DNA from: Heliomicrobium gestii
GTDB taxonomy: Bacteria > Bacillota > Desulfitobacteriia > Heliobacteriales > Heliobacteriaceae
Reading direction: 5' to 3'
Length of the DNA stretch: 64,000 nt
Assembly (NCBI RefSeq): GCF_009877435.1
Contig: NZ_WXEX01000011.1
Location: 62,001-126,000 of the forward strand
The position numbers were made by a program, and so were the translations under genes. Below, one piece after another: positions 15,974-24,371 of this stretch; the first letter of the stretch is position 1; every line of letters starts with the position of its first letter. Below the pieces are notes generated by a model. That model saw only the letters and a program-made list of their open reading frames with translations. It was not told where the DNA came from and ran no database searches.

Positions 15974-17464
15974 TCAGGGGTTTGTCAGCGCTTCGGCAAG
16001 GGCTTGAGCCACTCGCTCCAGCCGCATACCTCGAGACGCTTTGATTAAGATAAGATCCTTTTCCTTTACCAATCCCGGCAAGGCCGCCGCTGCTGTTTCC
16101 GCATCGGCAAAGCGGTGGATGCGCTCCCTCGCCATGCCCGCTGCCAAAGCGCCCTCGGCGATGTAGGCGCCAAGTTCGCCCACAGCGACCAAGAGACCGG
16201 CAGCGAGTTGCGCCGCTCGGCGCCCTACCTGCCGGTGGTGCTCGGGCGCCTCAGCACCCAATTCATACATGTCCCCTAAAACAGCAACCAGCCGGTTCGA
16301 TCGGGCCAATTCAGCCGCTGTCGTCAGGGCTGCCGTCATCGCGGCGGGATTGGCGTTGTAGGCGTCATTGATCAATGTCATCGCACCGTCAAGGCTTCGC
16401 GTCTCCCAACGCAGCGAAGACAGGCGAGCCTGGGCCAAACCGCCGGCGGCAGTATCGGTTGCAACGCCGATCGCCCGCGCCGCGGCCATCGCCAAGAGGG
16501 CGTTGGCCACCTGATGCCGTCCCGGCAGCGGCAGGACAAAGTCGAAAGCGCTCTCCCTCTTCCCGGCAGCCAGGCCGGGGATAAACGAACCGATCGCGCC
16601 GGTGACGCAAGAACCCTGCTCACCGCGGGATGTCACCTTCGTTGCCCAGATCGCTTGAACCGTGGCTTCAGCATTGACGCCGCCTCGGCGCAGCCCCTCG
16701 GCCAAGGCCTCCGCCGATGTGGCCACATAGACAACAGGACAGCGGCACCTCAACGACTCCGCTACGGCGCGGTGGTCTTCCCCATTCACGATCGCCGTCC
16801 CCTGCGCAGGAAGCGACCGCAGCAGTTCGCCCTTGGCGCGACTGATGGCCTCTATGCTTCCCAGCAGTTCCATGTGCACAGGTCCGATGTTCGTCAAGAC
16901 GCCCACAACGGGGCGGGCGATGTCACAAAGGGCGGTGATCTGCCCCTCACCGCGCATCCCCATCTCCACCACCAGCGCCTCATGGCGCTCTTGAACACCG
17001 GACAGGGTCAGGGGAAGTCCGATCTCGTTGTTAAAATTGCCGGGACTTTTCATCACATCGAAACGAGCGCCGATGGCAGCCGCCAACAGATCCTTCGTCG
17101 ACGTTTTGCCCGTCGAGCCCGTAACGGCAATGACAGGAATCGTCAGTTGAGAACGATAGGCGCGAGCACAATCCTGCAGCGCCTGCAGGCCATCCTTGAC
17201 GACGATCAGCCCCTGTCCCGGCGTAAGCGAGGCGATCCAGTCATCATCGCAGCACCGAACAACGGCGGCGGCGGCCCCGGCCGCCAAAGCCGCCGGCACA
17301 TAATCATGGCCGTCGACCTTTTCGCCCGGCAGCGCAAAAAAGACATCGCCAGGCGCAACCTGCCGGCTATCGACGACGGCTGAGCCGGAAAGGAGCGCCG
17401 CTCCATCCCCAATCAGCCGCCCTCCCATCCATTCGGCCAGGCGAGAAAGATCAGCGCTGATCAT
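15974..17464 (-). CDS. murF: UDP-N-acetylmuramoyl-tripeptide--D-alanyl-D-alanine ligase MurF
   Basis: MurF adds D-Ala-D-Ala to complete the UDP-MurNAc-pentapeptide. The N-terminal substrate domain has VVDSRQVAPGDVFFALPGEKVDGHDY (read as two motifs, SRQVAPGDVFFAL and KVDGHDY). The ATPase domain has VTGSTGKTSTKDLLAAA and SPGNFNNEIGLPLTL. The C-terminal domain has INDAYNANPAAM. Length is 496 residues, somewhat long because of a ~25-residue insertion near residue 285. Its ATG overlaps the murE end by 14 bp, so translation is coupled. Confidence 0.96.
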   Translation of the reverse strand: MISADLSRLAEWMGGRLIGDGAALLSGSAVVDSRQVAPGDVFFALPGEKVDGHDYVPAALAAGAAAAVVRCCDDDWIASLTPGQGLIVVKDGLQALQDCARAYRSQLTIPVIAVTGSTGKTSTKDLLAAAIGARFDVMKSPGNFNNEIGLPLTLSGVQERHEALVVEMGMRGEGQITALCDIARPVVGVLTNIGPVHMELLGSIEAISRAKGELLRSLPAQGTAIVNGEDHRAVAESLRCRCPVVYVATSAEALAEGLRRGGVNAEATVQAIWATKVTSRGEQGSCVTGAIGSFIPGLAAGKRESAFDFVLPLPGRHQVANALLAMAAARAIGVATDTAAGGLAQARLSSLRWETRSLDGAMTLINDAYNANPAAMTAALTTAAELARSNRLVAVLGDMYELGAEAPEHHRQVGRRAAQLAAGLLVAVGELGAYIAEGALAAGMARERIHRFADAETAAAALPGLVKEKDLILIKASRGMRLERVAQALAEALTNP

Positions 17465-19052
17465 ACCCCATCCCCCTCAGACACGCATGGGCGATTTGGC
17501 GATCATCGAAAGGAATGATCTTCGCTCCCATGATCTGGTACGTTTCATGACCCTTCCCGGCGATCATGACCAAATCACCTTCACGGGCCAGCGACAGCGC
17601 CTGGGCGATCGCTGATGACCGGTCCGGCTCGACATGGACGGTAACGCCGGGAGTCCCCTCAATCCCCGGCAGGATATCTTCAATGATGCGGCAGGGATCT
17701 TCCGTGCGCGGGTTATCTGAGGTGACCACAACCACATCACTGAGACGGGCCACCACAGCGCCCATTTTGGGCCGTTTCGTCCGGTCCCGGTCGCCGCCGC
17801 AGCCAAAGACGGTGATCACTCGCCCTTTTGCCAGCGCCCGGGCCGTAACCAGCACGTTTTCCAGGCCATCAGGCGTGTGAGCATAGTCGACAATGACACT
17901 GAAGGGCTGGCCCCGATCGATGCGCTCAAACCGTCCTGCCACACCAGCCACCGAACCGAGGGCGCTGGCGATTGCCGCCGGAGCGATCCCGGCGGCCCAT
18001 CCGGCGGCAAAAGCGGCCAGAGCGTTGGAAAGGTTGAACCGGCCCGTCAGTTGCAGATTCAGGCGAATCTGCCCGCCGGGATAAAGGACTTCACAGGCGA
18101 CGCCTTGGGGGCTGACCGACCAGTCACGCGCCTTGATCATAGCGTCGGCGTCAATGCCATAGGTGATCACCGGCGCCGCGCTGGACGCCATGAAAAAACC
18201 GGCGTTCGGATCGTCGGCGTTGATGATCGCCCCTTTACCCCCTCCACCCAGGAATGCCTCATGGGAATCTCCCTGTGAGGAAGCAGTTCCGGAAGCAGCA
18301 ACCCCTCGGATGCTCTTCATGGCCCCGGTGAGCCCGCGAAAGAGGATGCCTTTCGCCTCCCGGTACCGCTCCAGCGTCTCGTGGTAATCGAGATGGTCCT
18401 GGGTCAGGTTGGTGAACAGGGCCAGATCATAGTCAACGCCCAGCACCCGCTGTTGATCGAGCGCATGGGACGATACCTCCATGATGACGGCGTCAGCACC
18501 CTCGGCGGCCATCTCGGCCAGCAAAGCCTGCAAGTCGAGCGATTCGGGCGTCGTCCGTTGGGCCGGCCAGGTTTTTTCGCCCAAATGGTTGCCATTGGTG
18601 CCGATCAGGCCGACACGACGCCCCTGAGCGGTTAGAATCGCCTCGACGAGATGGGTCGTCGTCGTCTTGCCGTTCGTTCCGGTCACGCCGACCATGAGCA
18701 TTCGACCTGCGGGATTGCCATAAAAAGCTCGGGCGGCCAGGGCCAAACTCTTTCGCGTCGAGGGCACGCGAATCTGGGGGACAGGAGCGTCCACATAGCG
18801 CTCCACCACCAGCGCCGCAGCGCCGCGCGCCACAGCGTCGGCAGCGAAACGATGACCGTCCGTTTTTTGACCAGGCACACAAAAAAAGAGAAAGCCCGGC
18901 TGTACCCGCCGGGAATCATAGGCGAGCCCCGAGATTTCTTGTCGAAAAAGCCTATCGTCGCCCGCCGCGCCGGCTACCGGCGCGACGGCTGTATTCCCAG
19001 AAGAGCCGCAATCGTATACCTCAATATCTGCAAAGATCTCTTTCAGTTCCAA
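17451..19052 (-). CDS. murE: UDP-MurNAc-L-alanyl-D-glutamate--diaminopimelate ligase MurE
   Basis: MurE adds the third residue of the stem peptide. The motif TSDNPRTEDP contains the DNPR signature of meso-diaminopimelate-specific enzymes, so the wall is probably DAP type. Other motifs are LAYDSRRVQPGFLFFCVPG, the P-loop TGTNGKTTTTHLVEA, MEVSSHALDQQR and the lysine-carbamylation region. Length is 533 residues, longer than usual: there is a 30-residue N-terminal extension and an insertion around residues 245-272 rich in Ser and Gly. The start is TTG after AAGGAGG. It may start a new transcript: 194 bp separate it from spoVD. Confidence 0.95.
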   Translation of the reverse strand: MELKEIFADIEVYDCGSSGNTAVAPVAGAAGDDRLFRQEISGLAYDSRRVQPGFLFFCVPGQKTDGHRFAADAVARGAAALVVERYVDAPVPQIRVPSTRKSLALAARAFYGNPAGRMLMVGVTGTNGKTTTTHLVEAILTAQGRRVGLIGTNGNHLGEKTWPAQRTTPESLDLQALLAEMAAEGADAVIMEVSSHALDQQRVLGVDYDLALFTNLTQDHLDYHETLERYREAKGILFRGLTGAMKSIRGVAASGTASSQGDSHEAFLGGGGKGAIINADDPNAGFFMASSAAPVITYGIDADAMIKARDWSVSPQGVACEVLYPGGQIRLNLQLTGRFNLSNALAAFAAGWAAGIAPAAIASALGSVAGVAGRFERIDRGQPFSVIVDYAHTPDGLENVLVTARALAKGRVITVFGCGGDRDRTKRPKMGAVVARLSDVVVVTSDNPRTEDPCRIIEDILPGIEGTPGVTVHVEPDRSSAIAQALSLAREGDLVMIAGKGHETYQIMGAKIIPFDDRQIAHACLRGMGYDQR

Positions 19053-19155
19053 GGGGGCTCCCCTCCTTTACCCATCGGTGTCACCTGCCGGACCTTCTCG
19101 CCACCGGTGAATGGCAATCGCCAAAGATAAAACCAGCGGCAACCGATGGAAAATT

Positions 19156-19182
19156 ACGGTTGTTATTAACAATCATTACCGT
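19156..19182. promoter_or_regulatory. Palindromic element between spoVD and murE
   Basis: TTGTTATTAACAA (19160-19172) is a perfect inverted repeat with a one-base centre. It is nested in outer arms ACGGT and ACCGT (19156-19160 and 19178-19182). It lies about 105 bases upstream of the murE start. It looks like an operator, but I cannot name the regulator. Confidence 0.4.
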
Positions 19183-19246
19183 TAAGCTTTGTTTTCATCC
19201 GCACCGTCCGACCGCACCGCCGGCACTGCCTCGGGCAAGGGTTCCA

Positions 19247-21397
19247 TTAGGGACCGCTTTCATCAACCGGCGCAAATTCAACGCGCACAACGGTGCCCAC
19301 CGGGATCTTGCGCCCTGCCTTGACACTCTGCGTCTTGGCCAGCCCGCTGCCGACAGGCTCGAAGGAGAGTCCTGCTTTGGCCAACAAGTCGCCGGCCTGT
19401 TTAATCCCCTTGCCCGTCACATCGGGACAGACCACTTCTTCCCCCGGCGCCGCCCGGGCCGTTTTGTCGTCTTCACCGAGATAGAGGATGACTGCCGTCT
19501 GGGGCGCCACCTTTTCGCCGGGACGGGGAGACTGATTGACGACACGGCCGCCGAATCCTTCCGTCGCCACACTCAGACCGACACGCATGACCCGCTGTTC
19601 CGCTTCGTCCTCACTAAGGCCGGTGACCTGCGGGACGGCGATTTCCTTCAAACCGTCGGCTGCAACCGCTGGAAGCTCAGAGGGGAGAACCTGGGGTTGA
19701 ATCCCCAGATGGCGCATCACATCGGTCACAACAGCCTTGAAGATCGGCGCCGCCACGAGACCGCCGAAATGGGGCTCTCCCTGGGGCGCGTCAACGACAA
19801 CGAGACAGGCGATGGCCGGATCGTTCGCAGGCGCGATGCCGACGAAAGAAGCCACATACTCCCCTTCCATATAACCGCCGCCCGGTTTGATCTTCTGGGC
19901 CGTTCCCGTTTTGCCGCCCACCCGTTGGCCTTCGATATAGGCGTTGGCGCCGGTGCCCTTGGATACGACCTTCTCCAGGATCAGGTTGACCTTTTCCGCT
20001 GTCTCCTTTGAGACGACCTGGCGGACAACCTCTGGTTCAAAGGTCTTGAGCACAGAACCCTGGGCGTCAAGAACTTTTTCCACCAGTTGCGGCTTCATCA
20101 GCTTCCCGCCGTTGGCCACCGCCGACACGGCCGTGATCAGTTGGATCGGGGTCACCGCGTTGGCCTGGCCGATGGACATGGTCGCCAAATCGATCGGTTT
20201 GGCTGTCTTCTCGGGCACCAAAATGCCGGACGCTTCCCCGTTCAGCGTAATTCCCGTCGGTTGGCCGAAACCGAATGCTTTGAGGTAGTTATAGAACTTG
20301 GGTAGGCCAAGATTCATGCCGATCTGGATAAAGCCAGGGTTACAGGAGTTCTGCACCACCTCGGTAAAGGACTGGGCGCCGTGACCGCCGTCTTTCCAGC
20401 AAGCGACCTTGCGATCGCCGACGATGGCGTAACCGGGGTCAAAAAAACGGTCCGACTCTTTGACCGCTCCCTCTTCCAAGGCGGCGCTGGCCGTGACGAT
20501 TTTAAACGTAGAACCCGGTTCATAGACGTCGCTGATCGCCCGGCTGCGGCGAGTAGCGTCAGTCGATTTGGCGCGGTCGTTCGGGTCATAGGTGGGTCGA
20601 TTGGACATGCCCAGAATCCGGCCGGTCTTCACATCCATCACGATGATGGTGGCGCCTTTCGGCTTCCGTTCTCGTTCCAACTTATCCAGTTCCCGTTCCA
20701 CAATGTACTGGATCGTCTCATCGATCGTCAGCACGAGGCTATGCCCGTCAACAGGACGGATGAAGGCGTGCTCCGCCTGCGGCATTTCGCGGTTGCGAGC
20801 GTCATACTCGGCGATCAGCTTGCCCGGCAACCCTCGCAGTTCTTCGTCGAAACGCAGTTCCAGCCCTTCGAGGCCCCTTGCGTCCGTATCGGTGATCCCC
20901 AGGATGTGGGAGGCCAGCTTGCCCTTTTCATAATAACGCTTGCTTTCCGGGATATAGTCGATACCGGACAGCTTCACCGTCGAATTGCGCAATTGGTCGA
21001 TTTTTTCGGGCTCCACTTTCCGTTTGACCCAGACAAAACCGACATTGGGCTGCGTGATCAGTTTGAAGACCTTCTCTTCGTCCATCTCAAGGACGCGAGC
21101 CAGTTCATGGGCGATTTCCCGTTCCCGAGTGGTCGCACGCACTTCTTGCGGGTTGGCGACGACAGAATCGACACTTACCGACACGGCAAGGGAATTCATG
21201 TTGCGGTCATAGATGGTTCCCCGCTTCGCTTCCACCGGCAGATCACGAAGGCGAACCTCCTCCGCCTTGGCAGAGTAAAATGCGCCGTTCACGACCTGCA
21301 CCCAGAAGAGGCGCAGGATCAGGATGCCGACCAGTACGGTGATCAGTAAAAAAACCTGGGTTGTCCGTTTGCGCACCTGTACCGGTGTGGCGAACAC
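19247..21397 (-). CDS. spoVD: Class B penicillin-binding protein, SpoVD/FtsI type, with two PASTA domains
   Basis: A D,D-transpeptidase that crosslinks septal or cortex peptidoglycan with its SEDS partner. One membrane anchor (residues ~14-33) precedes the dimerisation domain (RGTIYDRNMNSLAVS). The transpeptidase domain has all three active-site motifs: S296-TFK, S351-CN and K496-TG. Two PASTA domains follow, about residues 585-645 and 655-712. Length is 716 residues. B. subtilis has both pbpB and spoVD here; this window has only one such gene, so it may do both jobs. The start is GTG after GGGGAGG. A promoter and terminator-like leader lie upstream. Confidence 0.95.
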   Translation of the reverse strand: MFATPVQVRKRTTQVFLLITVLVGILILRLFWVQVVNGAFYSAKAEEVRLRDLPVEAKRGTIYDRNMNSLAVSVSVDSVVANPQEVRATTREREIAHELARVLEMDEEKVFKLITQPNVGFVWVKRKVEPEKIDQLRNSTVKLSGIDYIPESKRYYEKGKLASHILGITDTDARGLEGLELRFDEELRGLPGKLIAEYDARNREMPQAEHAFIRPVDGHSLVLTIDETIQYIVERELDKLERERKPKGATIIVMDVKTGRILGMSNRPTYDPNDRAKSTDATRRSRAISDVYEPGSTFKIVTASAALEEGAVKESDRFFDPGYAIVGDRKVACWKDGGHGAQSFTEVVQNSCNPGFIQIGMNLGLPKFYNYLKAFGFGQPTGITLNGEASGILVPEKTAKPIDLATMSIGQANAVTPIQLITAVSAVANGGKLMKPQLVEKVLDAQGSVLKTFEPEVVRQVVSKETAEKVNLILEKVVSKGTGANAYIEGQRVGGKTGTAQKIKPGGGYMEGEYVASFVGIAPANDPAIACLVVVDAPQGEPHFGGLVAAPIFKAVVTDVMRHLGIQPQVLPSELPAVAADGLKEIAVPQVTGLSEDEAEQRVMRVGLSVATEGFGGRVVNQSPRPGEKVAPQTAVILYLGEDDKTARAAPGEEVVCPDVTGKGIKQAGDLLAKAGLSFEPVGSGLAKTQSVKAGRKIPVGTVVRVEFAPVDESGP

Positions 21398-21416
21398 GTT
21401 ATCCTCCCCTTATTAC

Positions 21417-21454
21417 CCAAAAAAGCCAAAACCTCCCAGGTCAATCCCGGGAGG
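21417..21454 (-). terminator. Terminator-like hairpin in the spoVD leader
   Basis: On the minus strand CCTCCCGGG pairs with CCTGGGAGG around a short loop, followed by TTTTGGCTTTTTT. It lies between a promoter (21494-21523) and the spoVD start, so it could end ftsL transcripts, attenuate spoVD, or both. An upstream CCAGG could pair with the CCTGG inside the stem and prevent it forming. Confidence 0.7.
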
Positions 21455-21493
21455 AACTGCCTGGACACACGGGCCCGACCGTCCACGCCTACC

Positions 21494-21523
21494 ATTATAG
21501 GATCAATTTCTCATCATGAGCAA
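21494..21523 (-). promoter_or_regulatory. spoVD promoter
   Basis: On the minus strand TTGCTC (21523-21518) and TATAAT (21499-21494) are 18 bp apart, in the gap after ftsL. The predicted leader to the spoVD start is about 90 bases and includes the hairpin at 21432-21454. Confidence 0.65.
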
Positions 21524-21543
21524 GAGGCTTCCGCCCCCTAGAA

Positions 21544-22095
21544 CTAGAGCATGCCAAAGGTGATGCGGTGAAAAAGACGGGTTACGGCGGCGACAAAGGG
21601 ATTATCGCCCACAGGCGCCTCTTCTGCTTCCTTGACGGCTGCCTGCGCTCTTTCCTCTCCGGATTTTTGTGCCCCCTGATGGGTCCCATCCACTGCCGGA
21701 GAGGCGCCGGTTTTGGCTGTCCCATTGACCGCCGAGATGGCAAGCACCTTGTCATAAGTCGGCGCCTGCATTCCCAGTTTCGTAACGGCCATCGTTTCCA
21801 CGCGCTCCAGCGACTTGAGCCGGTTCACATCGACGCGCAAGCGGTCAAGAGCGTTTTTCTCCTTGGTTAAATCGTCACGCAGTTGGTTCACTGTTTTCGC
21901 TTGTACCGCCACGGCGGCATATTGAGAAACCACGGCAAGCGCGCAGGTCATCAACAACAGCGCAGCGGTGACAACCTGCCGCTTGTTTTTTCCGCTGACC
22001 TTTACCTTCGGGACGACTTTCGGCTCTACAGGCGGAGGCGATGCCGGCCGTACATCCTCGAAATGGTCGAGCACACGGGCGGTGGCTTGTTTCAA
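21544..22095 (-). CDS. ftsL: FtsL-like cell division protein
   Basis: A small bitopic protein in the ftsL position between rsmH and the class B PBP. It has a ~38-residue basic and proline-rich cytoplasmic N-terminus (PPPVEPKVVPKVKVSGKNKR), one membrane segment (about residues 41-60), then a short coiled coil (KTVNQLRDDLTKEKNALDRL) ending near LGMQAPTYDKVLAI, as in FtsL/septum formation initiator proteins. A C-terminal tail of ~65 residues rich in Ala and Glu is unusual. Length is 183 residues. The start is TTG after GAGGAGG. Assignment rests on layout and position because FtsL sequences are poorly conserved. Confidence 0.82.
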   Translation of the reverse strand: MKQATARVLDHFEDVRPASPPPVEPKVVPKVKVSGKNKRQVVTAALLLMTCALAVVSQYAAVAVQAKTVNQLRDDLTKEKNALDRLRVDVNRLKSLERVETMAVTKLGMQAPTYDKVLAISAVNGTAKTGASPAVDGTHQGAQKSGEERAQAAVKEAEEAPVGDNPFVAAVTRLFHRITFGML

Positions 22096-22132
22096 ACCTA
22101 TGCTACCTCCTCGTCCACTAGAACAACCCTCG

Positions 22133-23074
22133 TTATCCTACCTTCTCGGCTGCCCTCAGCTTCGCACTCTGGGCGCGGGGATTGGCCTCCATCTCCTCGT
22201 CGGAGCCAACCAGCGGTTTTCGGGTGATGATCTTCACCTTCGGCTGGTTTCCGCAAACGCAAACGGGGAAGTCTGGCGGACAAAGGCAACCTCTCGCCTG
22301 TTCCGCAAAAAAGTTCTTGACCATGCGGTCTTCCAGGGAATGAAAGCTGATTACGACTAAACGGCCGCCCGGCGCGAGGGCGCCCAAGGCCGCCGGCAGC
22401 GCCTCTTCGAGGGCCCCCAACTCATCGTTGACGGCGATGCGCAAGGCCTGAAAGGTGCGCTTCGCCGGGTGTCCTCCTTCCTGGCGCGCACCCGCCGGGA
22501 TGGCGGCGCGAATGATATCGACCAGCTCGCCTGTCCGCTCCAGGAGTTTTTCCGCCCGGCGATTGGCGATAAACTGGGCGATCCGTTTTGCCCACCGCTC
22601 TTCACCGTAGTCGCGGAGGATGCGGGCGATCTCCCCTTCCGGCGCTTCATTAAGCAGCTTCGCCGCTGTCAAGGCGCTCTCGGGGTTCATTCGCATGTCA
22701 AGGGGAGCATCTGTCCGGTACGTGAACCCTCGCTCTGCCTCATCCAGTTGATGGGATGAGACACCGATGTCCAGCAAAATGCCATCGATCTTCCCTGTCA
22801 GTCCCAGTTCATCGGCAACGGCGCCGACACGGCGAAAGTTAGACCGCACCAGTGTCACCTGATCGCCAAAAGGGGCCAGATTGCGTCCGGCCGCCGCCAG
22901 GGCTGCCGGATCCTGATCAAGTCCGATCAACCTCCCTCGCCCCGCCATTTTCGCCAAGATCGCCGCGCTGTGGCCGCCGCCGCCTACCGTTCCGTCGAGG
23001 TAGATTCCCTCGGAACGGGGCTGCAGCACCTCCAGCACCTGATGCAATAACACGGGGATGTGATGAAAAACCAT
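22133..23074 (-). CDS. rsmH: 16S rRNA (cytosine(1402)-N4)-methyltransferase RsmH
   Basis: RsmH (MraW) methylates N4 of C1402 in the ribosomal P site using S-adenosylmethionine. Motifs are HIPVLLHQVLEVLQP, DGTVGGGGHSAAIL (SAM binding), LLDIGVSSHQLDEAERGFTY and the C-terminal ISFHSLEDRMVKNFF. Length is 313 residues. ATG at 23074 is chosen; GGAGG lies nine bases upstream. It follows mraZ by 63 bp, the standard head of the dcw cluster. Confidence 0.97.
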   Translation of the reverse strand: MVFHHIPVLLHQVLEVLQPRSEGIYLDGTVGGGGHSAAILAKMAGRGRLIGLDQDPAALAAAGRNLAPFGDQVTLVRSNFRRVGAVADELGLTGKIDGILLDIGVSSHQLDEAERGFTYRTDAPLDMRMNPESALTAAKLLNEAPEGEIARILRDYGEERWAKRIAQFIANRRAEKLLERTGELVDIIRAAIPAGARQEGGHPAKRTFQALRIAVNDELGALEEALPAALGALAPGGRLVVISFHSLEDRMVKNFFAEQARGCLCPPDFPVCVCGNQPKVKIITRKPLVGSDEEMEANPRAQSAKLRAAEKVG

Positions 23075-23137
23075 CAAGGTGAACCTCCGTCCAGTGATCG
23101 GCGACCCGTCGCCGAAAGCCGGACCGGCCCGGTCAAC

Positions 23138-23569
23138 CTACAGGTCAAAATCGATCAGTTTTTCGGCCACTTCTTCATAGGATGGCGCCGCTTGTTCGTT
23201 ATAGGCTTTCCAACGCTCCTGACTCCAGATCTCCACGCGAGCGCCGGCGCCGATGATGACGACGTCCTTTTCGAGCCCGGCATGTTCGCGCAGGTGCGCG
23301 GGAACCAGTATTCTGCCCTGTTTGTCCACTTCACATTCACCGGCGCCGGAAAAAAAGAAACGTTGAAAGGCCCGGGCATCGGATCTCGTGAAAGGCAGCG
23401 CTTTCAGCTTTTCTTCCAATTGTTTCCATTCGTCCTTGGGGTATACAAACAAACAGCCATCAAGCCCCTTGGTGGCCACAAAGGCCTCGCCCAGGGACTC
23501 CCGCAAGCGGGCCGGCACAAACAACCGGCCTTTCGGATCGATAGCGTGCTGGTATTCCCCCATGAACAT
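23138..23569 (-). CDS. mraZ: Transcriptional regulator MraZ
   Basis: MraZ is an AbrB-like DNA-binding protein that binds repeats upstream of its own gene and regulates the dcw cluster. Two SpoVT/AbrB-type halves are visible: [20 protein letters not shown] and [18 protein letters not shown], each with the typical DxxGR signature. Length is 143 residues, the usual size. Four AGTGG repeats just upstream of the start form the expected operator. Confidence 0.97.
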   Translation of the reverse strand: MFMGEYQHAIDPKGRLFVPARLRESLGEAFVATKGLDGCLFVYPKDEWKQLEEKLKALPFTRSDARAFQRFFFSGAGECEVDKQGRILVPAHLREHAGLEKDVVIIGAGARVEIWSQERWKAYNEQAAPSYEEVAEKLIDFDL

Positions 23570-23580
23570 AGGTCTGTTCC

Positions 23581-23616
23581 ACCACTTTAAACCACTTTTC
23601 TACCACTTCACACCAC
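23581..23616 (-). promoter_or_regulatory. MraZ operator: four AGTGG repeats
   Basis: ACCAC on the plus strand recurs at 23581, 23591, 23602 and 23612, that is spacings of 10, 11 and 10. On the minus strand the units read AAAGTGG, AAAGTGG, GAAGTGG and GGAGTGG. Helically phased repeats in front of mraZ are the known MraZ target; AAAGTGG resembles the form described in mollicutes more than the TGGGN form of E. coli. Confidence 0.85.
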
Positions 23617-23671
23617 TCCATTCCACACATCGCCCGGTTTTCCTGCCGGGATTGAGGAAAAAACTAGCTTT

Positions 23672-23709
23672 AAACCAAAAGAAAGGACCCCGGTCCTGTG
23701 CCGGAGTCC
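23672..23709 (-). terminator. Intrinsic terminator after ubiX
   Basis: On the minus strand GGACTCCGG pairs with CCGGGGTCC around a seven-base loop, followed by TTTCTTTTGGTTT. It lies about 40 bases after the ubiX stop and isolates the upstream metabolic genes from the dcw cluster. Confidence 0.85.
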
Positions 23710-23748
23710 TCTGGTCCTACTCGCGATTTGATTTGTTTTTCCCAGGGA

Positions 23749-24327
23749 TCAATCGCTCTCTCCCCATCGCCGAAACAGTTGGTGGGCGATGCCGGCCTGA
23801 TCGAAGACCTTTCCCACCACAAAATCGACCAGTTCGTTCATCGTCGTGGGCCGGTGGTAGAAGGCCGGCATGGCCGGCACGATCCGCGCCCCCGCCTGAG
23901 CCAACCGCCGCAGGTTCTCCAAATGGATCAGGTGAAGCGGTGTCTCGCGCGGCACGACGATCAAGGGCCGCCCCTCTTTTAAGGTCACATCGGCGGCCCG
24001 CGTCAGCAGGTTGTCAGCGAGGCCAAGGGCCATGGCGGCCACCGTATGCATCGAGCAGGGGATGACGATCATGCCTGCCGCCGGAAAGGAGCCTGAGGCG
24101 ATCGATGCGCCCACATCGCCCACGTCATGGAGGCGACACCCTTCGGCAACCTCGGTGAGGGATTTTCCCGTCTCCTCCCGGAGGACGCGCTCACCGGCCT
24201 CGGAAACGACAAGATGCGGGTGCATCCCCAACTCGCCCATCGCCTCGATCAGCCGCAAGGCATAAATGGAACCGCTCGCTCCTGTGATGCCCACTATCCA
24301 GTCCAATGCCGCCATTCCCTTCATCAT
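23749..24327 (-). CDS. ubiX: Flavin prenyltransferase, UbiX/Pad1 family
   Basis: UbiX-type enzymes prenylate FMN to make the cofactor of UbiD-family decarboxylases. The Rossmann-like flavoprotein fold starts with VGITGASGSIYALRL. Other family motifs are ASGSF, VIPCSMHTVAAMALG, RPLIVVPRETPLHLIHLENL and the C-terminal MPAFYHRP. Length is up to 192 residues. The start is uncertain: two adjacent ATG codons at 24327 lie in a 23-bp tandem duplication and lack a clear ribosome site, while TTG at 24306 has AAGGGA nine bases upstream. No ubiD is in the window. Confidence 0.92.
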   Translation of the reverse strand: MMKGMAALDWIVGITGASGSIYALRLIEAMGELGMHPHLVVSEAGERVLREETGKSLTEVAEGCRLHDVGDVGASIASGSFPAAGMIVIPCSMHTVAAMALGLADNLLTRAADVTLKEGRPLIVVPRETPLHLIHLENLRRLAQAGARIVPAMPAFYHRPTTMNELVDFVVGKVFDQAGIAHQLFRRWGESD

Positions 24328-24370
24328 GATGCGTCTTATTCTATCCGCATGATGCGTCTTATTCTATCCG
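24325..24370. repeat. Exact 23-bp tandem duplication at the ubiX start
   Basis: Positions 24325-24347 and 24348-24370 are identical. The duplicated unit carries the ATG used as the annotated ubiX start and ends two bases before the stop codon of the preceding ThiF/MoeB gene. A second short duplication (GATCAGGCGC twice) abuts it. Recent slippage is likely. Confidence 0.95.
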
Positions 24371-24371
24371 A

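Noticed and set aside
19160-21349. Long plus-strand frames opposite spoVD
   Set aside because: They mirror a well-defined penicillin-binding protein with all active-site motifs on the minus strand.
23581-23630. Short regular repeats that could suggest a CRISPR-like array
   Set aside because: Units are only 5-7 bases at 10-11 bp spacing directly before mraZ, which is the known MraZ operator pattern.
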